Positions 1 to 13,672 are shown, counted from the stretch's first letter. The stretch: DNA of 64,000 nt from Limnomonas spitsbergensis (GCA_037349105.1 JAYJMM010000106.1:806001-870000); one strand, 5' to 3'. Numbers and translations are program-made. The notes: a model not told the origin generated them from the sequence alone.

Positions 1-159
1 CACTCGCATCCTCCAGCTCTCGAATACCACAAAAGCATCCTCCCGGACTTAATCGGGCATCCGGCTATCACTGTGTGCTCATTGCCAGAAAGGAATGTCT
101 GGCAGGGCCGTCCAATCCCACTTTCCCCATCCAATGTCAGCCAGACCCCCTTTGCTTTA

Positions 160-565
160 TGAGCGGCTCGGCTACATTTCAGCTACATTTCAGCTACATT
201 TCAGCTACATTTCAGCTACATGTGGAGTCAAGGAGGCATGTGGGGATGGATGGGAGGATGGCAGCCTTCGCATGGCAGCTTTACGAATAGGAGTTCTGTG
301 CTGTCATTCGGTGTCTAATGTTTATATCAGCTCGGCCTGACCACATCCTGTATTTCAGCTACAGTTCAGCTACATTTCAGGTACATTTCAGCTACATTTC
401 AGGTACAATTCAGCTATCTACGGAGCTTTGGGTGGAGGCCTCCAGCGCAGCCAGCCTTGCTGCTAAGGCCTATCTCTGTAGGCCTATCAAGGGTGGGTCC
501 CGATTGTGTCTTTGGCAGCCGCAGGGCGGCCTGCCAAAAGTGGACTCATGGCTGAACAACGAGAT
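160..565 (+). repeat. Dispersed CAGCTACA element with expanded TTTCAGCTACA repeats
   Basis: Short TTTCAGCTACA motifs are repeated at 175-222 and 352-420, followed by the common core (CTATCAAGGGTGGGTCCCGATTG, GGCGGCCTGCC) and an end reading AAGTGGACTCATGGCTGAA. It is a probable MITE-like element with an expanded left end. Confidence 0.55.
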
Positions 566-750
566 ACGGCATTCTGCATCTAAATTCTGCGTACTACGTA
601 CTGCATACCCCCATCCTTGGACACCTTAGTGTGCAGAGAGTAAAGTGGAGCATGCCCTTTTGCATTCTATAGGGTACCAGTGAAAACACCTGAAGGTTCA
701 CACACACACATTCCAAGGTTCAAGACAGGTTGAAACTGCAAAGCTATTAC

Positions 751-1436
751 CTGTGCTCCCACGTCCCACACGCTAACTACGCCATCAGAGCTCCCCGTTG
801 AAAGGCAATACTCCTGAGTTCCACACCTAGTTCACACAGCATTCACACCTGTACTCCCACGTCCCACACACTAACGACGCCATCAGAGCTCCCCGTTGAA
901 AGGCAATACTCCAGGGTTTCACACCTAGTTCACACAGCATTCACACCTGTACTCCCACGTCCCACACACTAACGACGCCATCAGAGCTCCCCGTTGAAAG
1001 GCAATACTCCAGAGTTTCACACCTACTTCACACAGCATTCACACCTGTGCTCCCACGTCCCACACACTAACGACGCCATCAGAGCTCCCCGTTGAAAGGC
1101 AATACTCCAGAGTTTCACACCTAGTTCACACAGCATTCACACCTGTACTCCCACGTCCCACACACTAACGACGCCATCAGAGCTCCCCGTTGAAAGGCAA
1201 TACTCCAGAGTTTCACACCTACTTCACACAGCATTCACACCTGTGCTCCCACGTCCCACACACTAATGACGCCATCAGAGCTCCCCGTTGAAAGGCAATA
1301 CTCCGGAGTTTCACACCTACTTCACACACCATTCACACCTGTGCTCCCACGTCCCACACACTAACGACGCCATCAGAGCTCCCCGTTGAAAGGCAATACT
1401 CCAGAGTTTCACACCTACTTCACACAGCATTCACAC
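751..1436 (-). repeat. 98-bp tandem array of a WD40 exon
   Basis: Six nearly identical 98-bp units lie between the two WD40 exons 751-813 and 1437-1508. Each holds the blade segment STGSSDGVVSVWDVGAQ followed by a GT donor, but the 3' acceptor AG seen in the terminal copy (CTCAG|GAG) reads CTG|GAG in the others, and each has a TGA just after the donor. They are therefore probably not exons but copies of an exon-donor junction. Confidence 0.9.
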
Positions 1437-4400
1437 CTGTGCTTCCACGTCCCACACGCGTGCAGTGCCATCAGAGCTCCCGGTTGCAAGGCATGCAACT
1501 GCCCCTGGCTGAAAGGTGCAGCTCGTCACCTATCATGTGAGAGAGAGGAGGGTCAAGATGAGTTAGAGGAGGGTCAAGATGAGTGAAAGGAGGGTCAAGA
1601 TGAGTGAATGGACGGTCGAGATGAGTGAAAGGACGGTCAAGATGAGTGAAAGGACGGTCGAGATGAGTGAAAGGACGGTCAATATGAGTGAAAGGACGGT
1701 CGAGATGAGTGAAAGGACGGTCGAGATGAGTGAAAGGACGGTCGAGATGAGTGACAGGAGGGTCAATATGAGTGAAAGGAGGTTCAAGATGAGTGAAAGG
1801 ACGGTCAATATGAGTGAAAGGAGGGTCAAGATGAGTGAAAGGACGGTCAAGATGAGAGGGAGGAGGGTCAAGATGAGTGAGAGGAGGGTCAAGATGAGTG
1901 AGAGGAGGGTCAAGATGAGTTAGAGGAGGGACATGATGAGTGGGAGTAGAGACAAGATGAGTGAGAGGAGGGACAGGATGAGTGGGAGGAGGGTCAAGAT
2001 GAGTGAGAGATGGGACAATATGAGTGAGAGGAGGGACACGACGAGTGAGAGATGGGACAAGATGAGTGAGAGGAGGGTCACGATGAGTGACAGGAGGGTC
2101 AAGATGAGTGAGGGGAGGGTCAAGATGAGTGAGAGGAGGGTCAAGATGAGTGAGAGGAGGGTCAAGATGAGTGAAAGGAGGGTCAAGATGAGTGAGAGGA
2201 GGGACATGATGAGTGAGAGGAGGGTCAAGATGAGTGAGAGGAGGGACACGATGAGTGAGAGGAGGGGCGGGATGAGTGAGAGGAGGGTCAGGATGAGTGA
2301 AAGGAGGGTCAAGATGAGTGCAAGGAGGGTTAAGATGAGTGAGAGGAGGGTCAATATGAGTGAGAGGAGGGTCAACATGAGTGAAAGGAGGGTCACGATG
2401 AGTGAGAGGAGGGTCAAGATGAGTGAGAGGAGGGACATGGTGAGTGGAAGGAGGGCCAAGATGAGTGAGAGGAGGGTCAACATGAATGAAAGGACGGTCG
2501 AGATGAGTGAAAGAAGGGTCAGGATGAGTGAGAGGAGGGTCAAGATGAGTGAGTGGAGGGACAGGATGAGTGGGAGGAGGGTCAAGAAACCAGAGTGAGG
2601 GAGGGCAGGTGCAGCTGGGGTTGGCGTTGGGGCTGGGGCTGGGGGTGGGGCTGGGGCTGGGGCTGGGGCACGGGCTGGGGCTTGGGCAGGGGTAGGATGC
2701 AGCCTGCCAGAAGGGTTCAGCTGGAAGATGGTGAAACATTGAAGAGGATACACAGGGAGGGACAAAGCAGCTTACGAACCGCCATAAGAGTGGGCTAGCG
2801 AGGGTAACAAGATGAGGATAAGGGAGATGAGGGGCGAGAAGCGCCCCCTCACACATCTTCACATCTTCACAACTGCCGTGCCCCACTCTCCACCACTGCC
2901 CTGCTCCAATCAGAAGGTGGCCCATCTGTGGCCAGACATGCTGCCTTGGCCCCCAGTCATGGGCCGGTCCAGGTCTGGTCCCAATCAGGTGGACTCGTAC
3001 CCGAAGGTGGACTCGTAGCAAAGGAAGAGCATCGAATGCCGGCCCCACCTCGCCAACATGCCCCTCCAGGATAGCCATGCACTGCCCAGTACCCATATCC
3101 CACAACCGCACCGCTGCCCTGCCCCACCTTTCAGGAAGGAGCAGGCCAATCAACAAACAATGAAATATATAACATCGAATGCCCGCCTCACCTCGCCAAC
3201 ATGCCCCTCCAGAATAGCCGTGCACTGCCCGGTGCCCATGTCCCACAACCGCGTCGTGCGGTCTGCGCTGCCCGTCGCCAGCAGCATACCAAGCGGATGG
3301 TATGCGATGCACGTCACGCCTGCACTGTGCCCCTCCATCACTGCCACGCACTGTCCGCTGGAGAGGTCCCATGCGCGGATGGTGCCTGTAGGGTGTGCAG
3401 GGTCTTTAGAGGTGGGTACATGGACACATTGTGGCCATCACTAACAGCTTTGCACTGCCCGCTGGAGAGGTTCCAGGCGCGGATTGTGTGTATGAGGTGT
3501 GCAGGGTCCAAAGTGGCAGGGTGTGCATGGCCATTAGTAGTGGGCACATGGACACACCGTAGCCGTCAATAACAGCCGTGCACTGTCTACTGGAGAGGTC
3601 CCAGGCGCGGATGGTGCCTGTTGGGTGTGCAGGGTCCTTAGTGGCAGGGTGTGCATGGCCATTAGTAGTGGGCACATGGACACACCGTGGCCGTTAATAA
3701 CAGCCATGCACTGTCTACTGGAGAGGTGCCATGTGGGGAATTTGCCTGTGAGGTGTGCAGGGTCCTAAGTAAGCAGGAGCACTGTGCCTTTACAAAGTGT
3801 TTTTAAAGCCACATCGGGGAGAGGTACCAGGCGCGGATTGTGCCCGTGGTAGGGTGTGCATGGTCACTAGTGAGTATGGGGGAGAGGTCCTGGGCACAGA
3901 TTGGTGCCTGTGGTAGGGTGTGCACTGTGCATGGTCATCCGTGGTTGGGACAGGTCCCAGTTGCTGATGGTGCCTGCGGTTGGGCTGCAGGGCGGTTATA
4001 AGAGGTGGACAGGCGCGGATTAGGCCTGTGGGTGGATCCAGGTCATCTGTGGTTGGGACAGGTCCCAGTTGCTGATGGTGCCTGCGGTTGGGCTGCAGGG
4101 CGGTTATAAGAGGTGGACAGGCGCGGATTAGGCCTGTGGGTGGATCCAGGTCATCTGTGGTTGGGACAGGTCCCAGTTGCTGATGGTGCCTGCGGTTGGG
4201 CTGCAGGGCGGTTATAAGAGGTGGACAGGCGCGGATTAGGCCTGTGGGTGGATCCAGGTCATCTGTGGTTGGGACAGGCTCAAAGGCGCTTTTGAGGCCA
4301 TCAGAGGAGAGGTCCCTGGGGTCAAGGGTTGAGGATTGAGGGTTCAGACCCACCACCTTCTGAAGCCAACAGTGGAGAGGTCTCTGAGGTGAAGGGTTCA

Positions 4401-4920
4401 GGGTGTACCGTGGACTAAAAATCCTTAACCCTAAACCCATAGACCTACTAGACCAGTTAAATAATCTGGATATGCTAAATCTGCAGGACCTGCTGGATCT
4501 TCTGAATCTTCTGGATCTGCTAGACCTGAAGGATCTGCTGGATCTGCGCGCAATCCGCTATATCCGCGCGGGATCCGATGAGGGACGCCAGGTGGCGCCC
4601 ATTGATGCGAGCCGCCAGGACAAGCAATTCCTTTCCCTTGGAATCCAAGAAGAGCGAGGCTGGCCGCCCAACCCTTCAAATCCTTTCCGACGCTTAACAC
4701 ATATAAAAGCCAACGGGGTGCGTATGTGGCGCTCACAGCCAGCTGAAAAAAGGCAAAGGCAGGAACAATATACGATTGGGGATGCCCGCAACTCACCATC
4801 TGCACTGGTGGAAACCAGCTGCTTTCCATCAGGCCGGAATGCGACCCCCAGAACGTCCCCGCTATGCTCCTTGAGCACTGCTTGGTCTGCAGGCCAGCTG
4901 CCATTGTGGCCACCGAGCAC
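751..4920 (-). CDS. WD40 beta-propeller exons (23-26), continuing past the window edge
   Basis: Exons 4797-4920, 3192-3385, 1437-1508 and 751-813. Blade signatures read in order: LKEHSGDVLGVAFRPDGKQL then STSADG/TIRAWDLSSGQC; MEGHSAGVTCIAYHPLGMLL then ATGSADRTTRLWDMGTGQC; ILEGHVGE then ATGSSDGTARVWDVEAQ; STGSSDGVVSVWDVGAQ. These are textbook GH...WD repeats. The exon at 751-813 is the only copy of the 98-bp repeat family that has an AG acceptor (CTCAG) at its start, and its donor is GTAATA. No stop codon follows in the window, so more blades should lie to the left of position 1. Confidence 0.85.
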
Positions 4921-7900
4921 CTGAGTAGCAGCAGCAGGAGGAGAAGAAGAAATAGGCATGAGTGGTACTGTGGCAGCATCAGTAAGGAGCAGTGACAGCT
5001 TCAGCACTGCTTGGCCCTCAGGCCAGCTGCCATTGTGGCCACCGAGCACCTAAGTAGCAGCAGCAGCAGGAAAAGTAATCAGAAGTGGCAGCAGTGGCAG
5101 CCTGGGTGCGCATGTGACCCTCGTCATCAGCTGAGAAAAGGCGGATAGGGGTAGGATGGGCACTCCACCAACGAGCACTCACACGGCCGCATTAATCCTT
5201 TTCAGGTCCTGCCCCATACTGTCGTATCCACACGTGTTTACACTTGTCCATGCTTCACAAACCTGTATCGTCAGCCAGGGCGGCTGCACCTTCTCGGCAG
5301 CTTCATGGTACTTGCAGCTCGAACAGATGGGGCAGTCTGGGCGCAGCGTGATCGCCTCCATGTCGTTGGGGCTGTTCTCAAAGTCGCTAGAGTGGGGGGA
5401 AAGGAGGAGCGAGGGGACAGGGGCCAGCGGGGAGGAAACGGGTGAACACGGTGCGTGAGAGATTTATAAGGGGGCTCAACCCTGATCCCTAAACACAGAG
5501 CAAAATATTTATTGGGGGGCGGAAGCGTCATGAGAAGTCAATGAAGAATGGGCTGTCTGAGCCAGCGTCTATTATTCCGGCTAAGAGTTCGCTCCATGCA
5601 GGCCGCCCCAAGCGGCCGCTGAAGGCCTGATTGGGACCAAACCTGGACCGGCGTTGTGGCTGGCTACAAATGGGCCCTCAAGCCAGAGACCGGAGTGTAG
5701 CTGACATGTAGCCGAGTCACACAAAAAACATTACTGGTCTCAGTGGTCTAGGCGTAGCATGATAGTTTCCATGTTGTTGGGGCTGTTCTCAAAGTCGCAG
5801 AAGTGAGAAAACTAAGGAGCGCGTTGGGCGGGCGAGGAGGGGAGGATGTTGTAGTCATGAGGCTATACACGAAAAAAGGAAGGCTGGGGAATGGGGAGTA
5901 TGAGCACGAGGGGGACAAGAGGACGGCGGCGGTGTTCCCTGCCCCAGAACCCTGGGTCTGCCAGCCCCGTCCCCTGCCTCCAGATCCTGAATCAACCAAC
6001 CCCATCCCCTGCCCCTGGACCCTAGGTCTGCCAGCCCCGTCCCCTGCCCCTGAACCCTGAATCAACCAGCCACGATACCAGCCCAGCCTGACACCAACAG
6101 CTCTTGACCGGGATACGGCTTCATAGTGTGAGAGTGGGGGGGGGAAGGGGAATGGTCCGCCCGCTTAAATTAGCATGGAGCGGCCGCCTTGCCCTCACCT
6201 AAGAGGGTATGTGGAGGAGCGGGTTTGTAGTGTTTCTCCACGTACTGCAGTATGAAAACACCAAAAACCTGCTCTCCACATACCCCCTAAACCCTTCTAA
6301 AGCATGAAGACCTCCTGCTGTATTCAGCGGATTAATAAAACCTAAGCACTAAACCCTTGACCCTAAAACCTAAGCACTAAACCCTCGACCCTAAAACCTA
6401 AGCACTAAACCTTTGAACCTACAACCTTAGCACTGTACCCTTGAACCTAAAACCTAAATATAGCACACACCTGAAGTAGCGCCTAAGCCACTTGAGCGTG
6501 TCCTCACAGTACTCGGAGCGAACGGGCATGTCACCCAGCGCACGTACCATACCGCCTCCGTGTCCCGCGTGGAAAACCTGCATATGTCATTGCTTGTACA
6601 TGTTATGCTTGGACTTAGCAAGGTGCGAGTCCGGCCGCCCAACACACTAGTAAACCTGAGACACACACACAGAAAAACAGCCCGGGTGCGCTGTAACTTT
6701 GTGAAACAAGTGATGTATCAAGTGTGTATATGTGTGATTGTGAACACATGTGGGCGAGTGAAACGTGTGAAATGCCGTACACACCTGCCGGAGGAACTCC
6801 CACTGCGACAGCGCGGCGTCCATGAGCTCCACGCCTTGGGGCCCCGACCGCGTGAGGTGCAGGACAGCGTACCGCGAGGTGTAGGCTGGGAGGTATGCAG
6901 CCACGGCGGCGGCGGCGGCGGCGCCCATGTCGCGTCGCGACCCGGAGCCCCTTCTCGAACTGGCTTTGTGGCTACTCTACGAGGAGAGGGAAGCACGTGC
7001 TCCAGGGTTAAGGGTTCCGCCTCATTCTCACCTGCCTAGACAGGTCTCCTCCCTCCCTTCTTGTCCCTTTTTCTCCGCCCCCCCTTCCCCCCTCCTGCTG
7101 CCATTCTCACCTGCGTAGACAGGTCTCCTCCCTCCCTTCTTGTCCCTTTTCTTCCCCCCTTCCCCCCTTCCTGCCGCCTCATTCTCACCTGAGCAGACAG
7201 GTGTCCTCAATTTCGCCCTTAAGGTGTCAACCGTCCTTCTTCCTTTCCCCTCCTCTCCATTCTCCCTTTGTCTCCCCCCCCTTCCCCCCTCCTGCCGCCA
7301 TTCTCACCTGAGCAGACAGGTGGCCCCCCTTCAGGCTGATACCCTCCTTGAGTTTGTTGAAACCTTGCGCCAGGTCCTTGGCTCGTAGGACGTCCTATAG
7401 GACCAGGGTGGAAGGGTGTGGACTTGTGTGAATGGGTAGGGTGGAAGTGTGGACTTGTATGAATTGGAAAGCAAGAATACTGCACACCTAACTGAATGGG
7501 AATCTGTGAGGGGGCAAGGTTACTCTTTTTGGTCTGCAGGAGCCCCACCTTCTGACAATGATCAAACCCCTCGTCCCTTTTATACCCCCATTCATAGACA
7601 TTGTACACCCCCTTCCACCTCCATTTCATACATTCCTACACCCTTTATATCCCCTTTCACCCCCCTTTGACACCCCTCACCCATGCCATACCCTTTGACA
7701 CCCTTTTATGCCTACACCCTAACCCCCATACATACTTTTGAATCCTTAACCCTTAACCCTCTCGATCACCTTCAAAATATGCAGGCTGACCAACATGTGC
7801 TCCAGGGTCACATCCATAGAGTAGCATTAGCTCTTGGTCACATACGCACCTACAATCAAACCCCCCTACCCCCCCCCTTCATCCACCTACACCCTACACC

Positions 7901-10900
7901 CCCCTTCATCCACCTACACCCTACACCCCCCTTCATCCACCTACACCCTACACCCCTCAACCCCCTTCATTCACCTACACCCTACACTCCTCAACCCCCT
8001 TCATCCATCTACACCCTACACCCCTCAACCCCCTTCATTCACCTACACCCTACACCCCTCAACCCCCTTCATTCACCTACACCCTACACCCCTCAACCCC
8101 CTTCATTCACCTACACCCTACACCCCTCAACCCCCTTCATTCACCTACACCCTACACCCCTCAACCCCCTTCATTCACCTACACCCTACCCCCCCCCCCT
8201 CAATCACCTTCAACAGGTGCAGGCTGACCAACATGTGCCCCCGCGTCACGTCCACCGAGTGGTGGTAGCTCTTTGCCGGGTCCAGCAGCCAGTCACTCAG
8301 GGACTTATGGAGAAGGTACACGTGGTGGTTGGCCTCGTAGAAGAGCGTGCCCCAGCCAGGCAAGGAGGGCAGGCGCTCCGCTAGACCCATCTGCTGCAGC
8401 AAGGAACTGGAGAGCGGCTCCTGGGCACACATGAGCACCTATACATCCGGATGACGTGGGGGAGGAGTGGCATGATGAGTGGTGAGGGGTGTGAGGGTGA
8501 GAGGGGTGTGAGGGGCTCATCTGTTTCAGCAGGGAGCTGGAGAGCGGCTCCTGGGCACACATGAGCACCTGAACCCCCGGACAAGCAGCATGGAAGGGCT
8601 AATGGGTTCAGGTGAAGGGCTGCAGCAAGGAGCTGGAGAGCTGCACACACGAGCACCTATACACCCGGACAAGTAGCATATAAGGGCAGGTAGGGCCAGA
8701 TACTGCTACAGAACATCTGAGCAGGTCACAGCCTCATTTCTCTTTCCTTTTCCCTTTCCCTTTTCTTTTCCATTTCCTCTTCTGCTTCCCTTAGGTTGCA
8801 GGGGAGGAGGTGAAAGCTGACCTCCTGCACCTGCCTCTACCCTGGTGTGCAGGGAGAGGAAGATCAATTTTGCTCCTGTCCCTCCTGCCCCTGCCCTTCC
8901 CCTCCTGATCCTGCCCCTCTCCTCATGCTCCTACCCCTCCCCTCCTGCTCTCACTTCTCGTCCCTACCCCTGCCCTCCTGCTCTTACCCCTCCTGCCCCT
9001 ACCCCTCTCCTCCTACCCTCCTGCTCCTTCCCTCCTACTCCTACCCCTACAGCTCCTTACCTCCCGCTCCTACCCCTGCCCCTCCCCCTCCCCTCCTTCC
9101 CTCCTGCTCCTGCTCCTCCTGCCCCTCCCCCTCCCCTCCTCCCCTCCTGCTCCTACCCTCCTGCTCCTACCCCTACCCCTCCCCTAGTTTTCAAGAGGCA
9201 ATTGTTCACCTGCAGCAGGCTGGACACTGCGCCCTTCGGGACCTTCCGATCAAACACTTCCTCATAAGCATCATACAGCGCATTGAGATCCGCCACCGCA
9301 GAGTGCGTGCTGAGGCGGCACTCTTTGTAGACCGTGTCGTAGACCAGCACGCGGCCAGCACCTCCAGCCGCCGCCGCGGCGGGGGTCGGCGGCGGCTTGC
9401 TGCCGCTGCTGATCGCCGTGCCAGGTCTCGAGGTAGATTGCGGGACCAGAGCGCTGGCGGTTCCTTGGCGCGTGGCCGGCCTGCGAGTCGGGGAGATGGG
9501 CGTTACAGGGCGGCTGGAGCCAGGCGGCGCGCCCGGTTTGTGCGGAGTGGCCCGGGAGATGGCCGAGGAAGGTTCTGTGGAAGGCGTCTTACTGCCAGCA
9601 GATGGTTTGCCCCCGGCCGCCGCTGCCGCCGCCGCCGCCGCCTCGGCGTCGGCGTCGGCGGCTGAGGCGTCGCCCAGCCAGTCGTTCTCCTGCTCCTCCT
9701 CCGCAAAGCCTGCGCCGGCGCCTGCCATGACCTCGGCGGCAAAGCGGCTCGCCTCCGTGGCCTGCGGGTCTGTGGGCTCCTCCTGGGCCACCTCCCGCAG
9801 CCGCCACGGCTCCGTGAACTCGATATCCGGGAAGGTGCGCGTCAGCACCTCCTGGATGCTGCCGCCGGCGGCGTCCGGCCGGGTCGTAAAAATGAAGCGC
9901 ACGTGTTCCGGGAGCTTGGGCGCGAGGCAGGTGATGATGAGGCGCAGCGCCTGGTTGCTGAGGGAGACCCCCTGCATGCCGCCTCCGGCTGCGCCCTGAG
10001 GGTCGCCCTCGTCGATCGCGTCAACCAAGATGACAACCTGTGCGGGGGGCAGCACGAGCTTGCTTTTTAAATTATGAATGGACACATGCTGGTACCAGTT
10101 AATCCGTTAACCGGTCGGTATTTATATTTGATTGAAGAAGTATGCAGCGGGCAGTGCGCACTTAAAAATACAAGGCGGGTAGTGATGCATGAGGTGTGAT
10201 GCATTGAACCCTGATTTTCCGAATATATTAAACCCAGTGTGCCCTGATCATACCTGTTCCGATATTTCATCTGCAAGCGGCTCCAGCAGCAGTTCAAAGG
10301 CCAGGTCCATGTCATCTACTTCGTCGACCTCCCACGCACTCAACTCCTCTTGAAGGAGGTGCATGCGCAGCAGGGGTAACCTGCAAAGGGAGGAGGCAGT
10401 AACACATTGTAGGTAGGTTTGAGGAGTGAGGTGCGCAGCAACGGTAGCGTAGGAGGGAGGAGGCAGTCACACGTCGCGGGCTGCAGGGAGGTATTGAAAA
10501 GGGTGAAATGCCACCAGGACGTCAGTTGGAAGGTGCATACACCCAACCTCCCAACTGGTTTACAGTTAGAAGGTACACACGCACACACGATTTCCCAGCT
10601 GCCCAACTTCCCACCTGTACGCTACCTACGGTTGGAAGGTACAGACACCCACCTGCCCACCTGCCCACCTGGATGCCAGTTTGAGGGTACATACCCCGAA
10701 CATCCCCACTGTCCACCCAAGACGCCAGTTGGAAGATACACACACCCAACTACCCATGTGGCACCCACCTGGATGCCAGTTGGAAGATACACAAACCCAA
10801 CTGCCCAACTGACACCCACCTGGATGCCAGTTGGAAGATACATAAACCCAACTACCCAACTGACACCCACCTGGATGCCACTTGGAAGATACACAAACCC

Positions 10901-13672
10901 AACTACCCAACTGACACCCACCTGGATGCCAGTTGGAAGATACACAACCCAACTACCCAACTGACACCCACCTGGATGCCAGTTGGAAGATACACAACCC
11001 AACTACCCAACTGACACCCACCTGGATGCCAGTTGGAAGATACACAAACCCAACTACCCAACTGACACCCACCTGGATGCCACTTGGAAGATACACAAAC
11101 CCAACTACCCAACTGACACCCACCTGGATGCCACTTGGAAGATACACAAACCCAACTACCCAACTGACACCCACCTGGATGCCAGTTGGAAGGCCAGGCT
11201 CTTCACAATGCGGACGGGGTCCAGGCGTCGCTGGTCGTTATGCTTCAGGAAGTGTACAGCAGAGGCAGGTCCGATCCACTGGCCAGGCTTGTCGGGGTCA
11301 CGGCGGCCCAGCAGGTGCTCACAGAGAGCAGCTGACACGGTGGACTTCCCGGTACCAGGACCTGTGCAAGGAGCAAGTGTATGTTTAGAACGGTGCATAC
11401 CCGCTGGGCCCTGCTGAACGCTTGTCCAAGGAGCAAGTGTATGTTTAGAACGGTGCATACCCGCTGGGCCCTGCTTAATGCTCATGCAAGGAGCAAGTGT
11501 ATGTTTAGAAGGTGCATACCCGCTGGGCCCTGCTGAACGTTTGTCCAAGGAGCAAGTGTATGTTTAGAAGGTGCATACCCGCTGGGCCCTGCTGAACGCT
11601 TGTGCAAGGAGCAAGTGTATGTGTGTGTGTGCGGTGGGGGGGGACACAAGGTGGAATTGCCAGTACCCAGGCCTGTGCAAGGAGCGGGTAGGCGGGGCGG
11701 GGTGAGGGGCATGGGGAGGAGCAATAGGAAATCACCATTGAACGCATACCAATACAGTGGATATGTTGGTGCCCTAACCCGTAACCCTACACCCTACACC
11801 CTAAACCAAAGCCTCACCTGCCACCACACACAATGCCCGGCTGTTGGACGAGTTGATCCATTCCTGCACTCTGTCCAGGTTCCACACCGTCCCCTGGCTG
11901 CGGCGACCCAGCTGCTCGAGGTCCACCTTGTAGCTCAATGGCTTGAGCATCAGCTGCAGCTTCAACGCGTTGTTGAAGGCGGCAGTGGAGCCGTGATGAA
12001 TCCTGGGGCCATAAGGGTAGCGAGATAAGGGTTGAGGGTAATGGGTGGAAGGGTTGGAGGGGTAGGGGGATAAGGATTGAGGGTAATGGGTGGTAGGGTT
12101 GGAGGGGTTGAGTGTTGAGTGTTGAGTGTTGAGTGCTGAGCATCAGCTGCAGCTTCAGTGCATTGTTGAAGGTGGTTGTAGAGCCAATTGGAGAGGCCAG
12201 AGGGGCTCAGAACCAGAGGGTAAAGTGTTGAGGGTTGAGAGTTAATGATTCATGGTTTAGTGGCAAGTGGAATTTACCGGTACACAACTCACCTGGTGTT
12301 TTTGAGGATCACCTTGCGGTCACTGGGCATCCTGCAAAGCAGTCCTGCATACACCCAAACTCTTAAACAAGCATGTCATGAACCAACAAAAGCGGCCAAT
12401 GTCTATGCACTGCTTACCTGATGTTATCGAGGATCATCTCGCGGTCACTGGGCATCCAGCATTGCGAGATCTCGACGTCAATCTGCTCCACAATCTGGGA
12501 CATGTGCTCTGAATCCAAACCCTGGGCACACACACACAGAGCAGGCTTGTCGATACAGCATCCCGTGCATCAAATGTGATATGCTCTGCTGGACTGTTAA
12601 CACCTCACAAAAAAGCCAATGTGCACCACACTCAAGGCCCATAAGCTACAGCATGCATGTTAAAACCTCAAAAAAACAGCAATGTGCACAAGCATATGAG
12701 GCATGTGCTCAAGGCCCAGAACATGCAGCATACATTAGAGTGGAAGAGGAGGAGGGTGATGTCGATAAAGGGAGACACTGGCGACACTTTGTTCCACATT
12801 GTGAGACATGTGCTCAAAGCCCAGAACCCGCAGCATACATGCACTATCCATGCACTATCTCATTTTAATAGTGTGATGTGTGACCCTCCCCTTATACACA
12901 CACACCTGCATGTGCAGCCCGTCAGGGCCGTGATAGTGTAATGTGTGATCCCACTCGTACATACACCAGGAACGGCTGGCGGGGTTACACCTCGGCATGT
13001 CGATTACCACGATGGTACCACCCGTGCAGACCTAGGGGATTGACAAGGCAGGTAGGGGTACAGTGAAGATGGAGTTACAGTGCAGTGAATTGACAGTGAA
13101 GATGGAGTTGAACCTCAGCTTGTCGATGACCACGATGGTACCACCCGTGCAGACCTAGGGGAGTTACAAGGCAGGAGGGGGGTACAGTGAGGGTGGAGTT
13201 ACAGTGCAGTGAAGTGACAGTGAAGGTGGAGGTACAGTGAAGGTGGAGTGGTCCTAGTGAAGTTACAGTGAAGGTGAAGTTACAATTAAGGTGGAGATAC
13301 GGTGAAGGTGGAGTTACAGTGGAGGTGGAGTTGCATTGAAGGTCGAGTTACACCATATCGATGGACATGATGGTGCCGCCGGTGTAGACTTCAGGAGGTT
13401 ACAATTAAGAAGGAGTTACACCTCGGCATATCATGGTTTGGATGCCAAATCTAACCTTGGTAGTACAATGCGGCTGAACATGTGCCGAATCGTGCCTTAT
13501 CCTGCTATACTGTGCTGTATCGTGCCGAATCGTGCCTTATCCTGCTATATCTTGCTATGTCGTGCCGTATCGTGCTACCATGGTGTGCAACGCGGCTTAA
13601 CCGGTGCTGGATCCGTCGTGCCATATTGTGCTACCTGGGTATTACAATCGGCTTAACATGTGCCGTATCATG

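Noticed and set aside
843..1430. Six additional WD40 exons
   Set aside because: The internal 98-bp copies have CTG where the used copy has the CAG acceptor, and the alternative upstream AG gives GTG TGA, an immediate stop in the required phase.
1471..3372. 633-codon minus ORF with THLDPP repeats
   Set aside because: It is the translation of a 21-bp minisatellite joined to WD40 exon sequence in the wrong frame; the WD40 exons splice around it.
12976..12990. A 15-bp intron inside the exon 12906-13031
   Set aside because: GT and AG are present, but the segment is in frame and codes RCNPASR, a conserved block of the domain, and 15 bp is too short for a spliceosomal intron.
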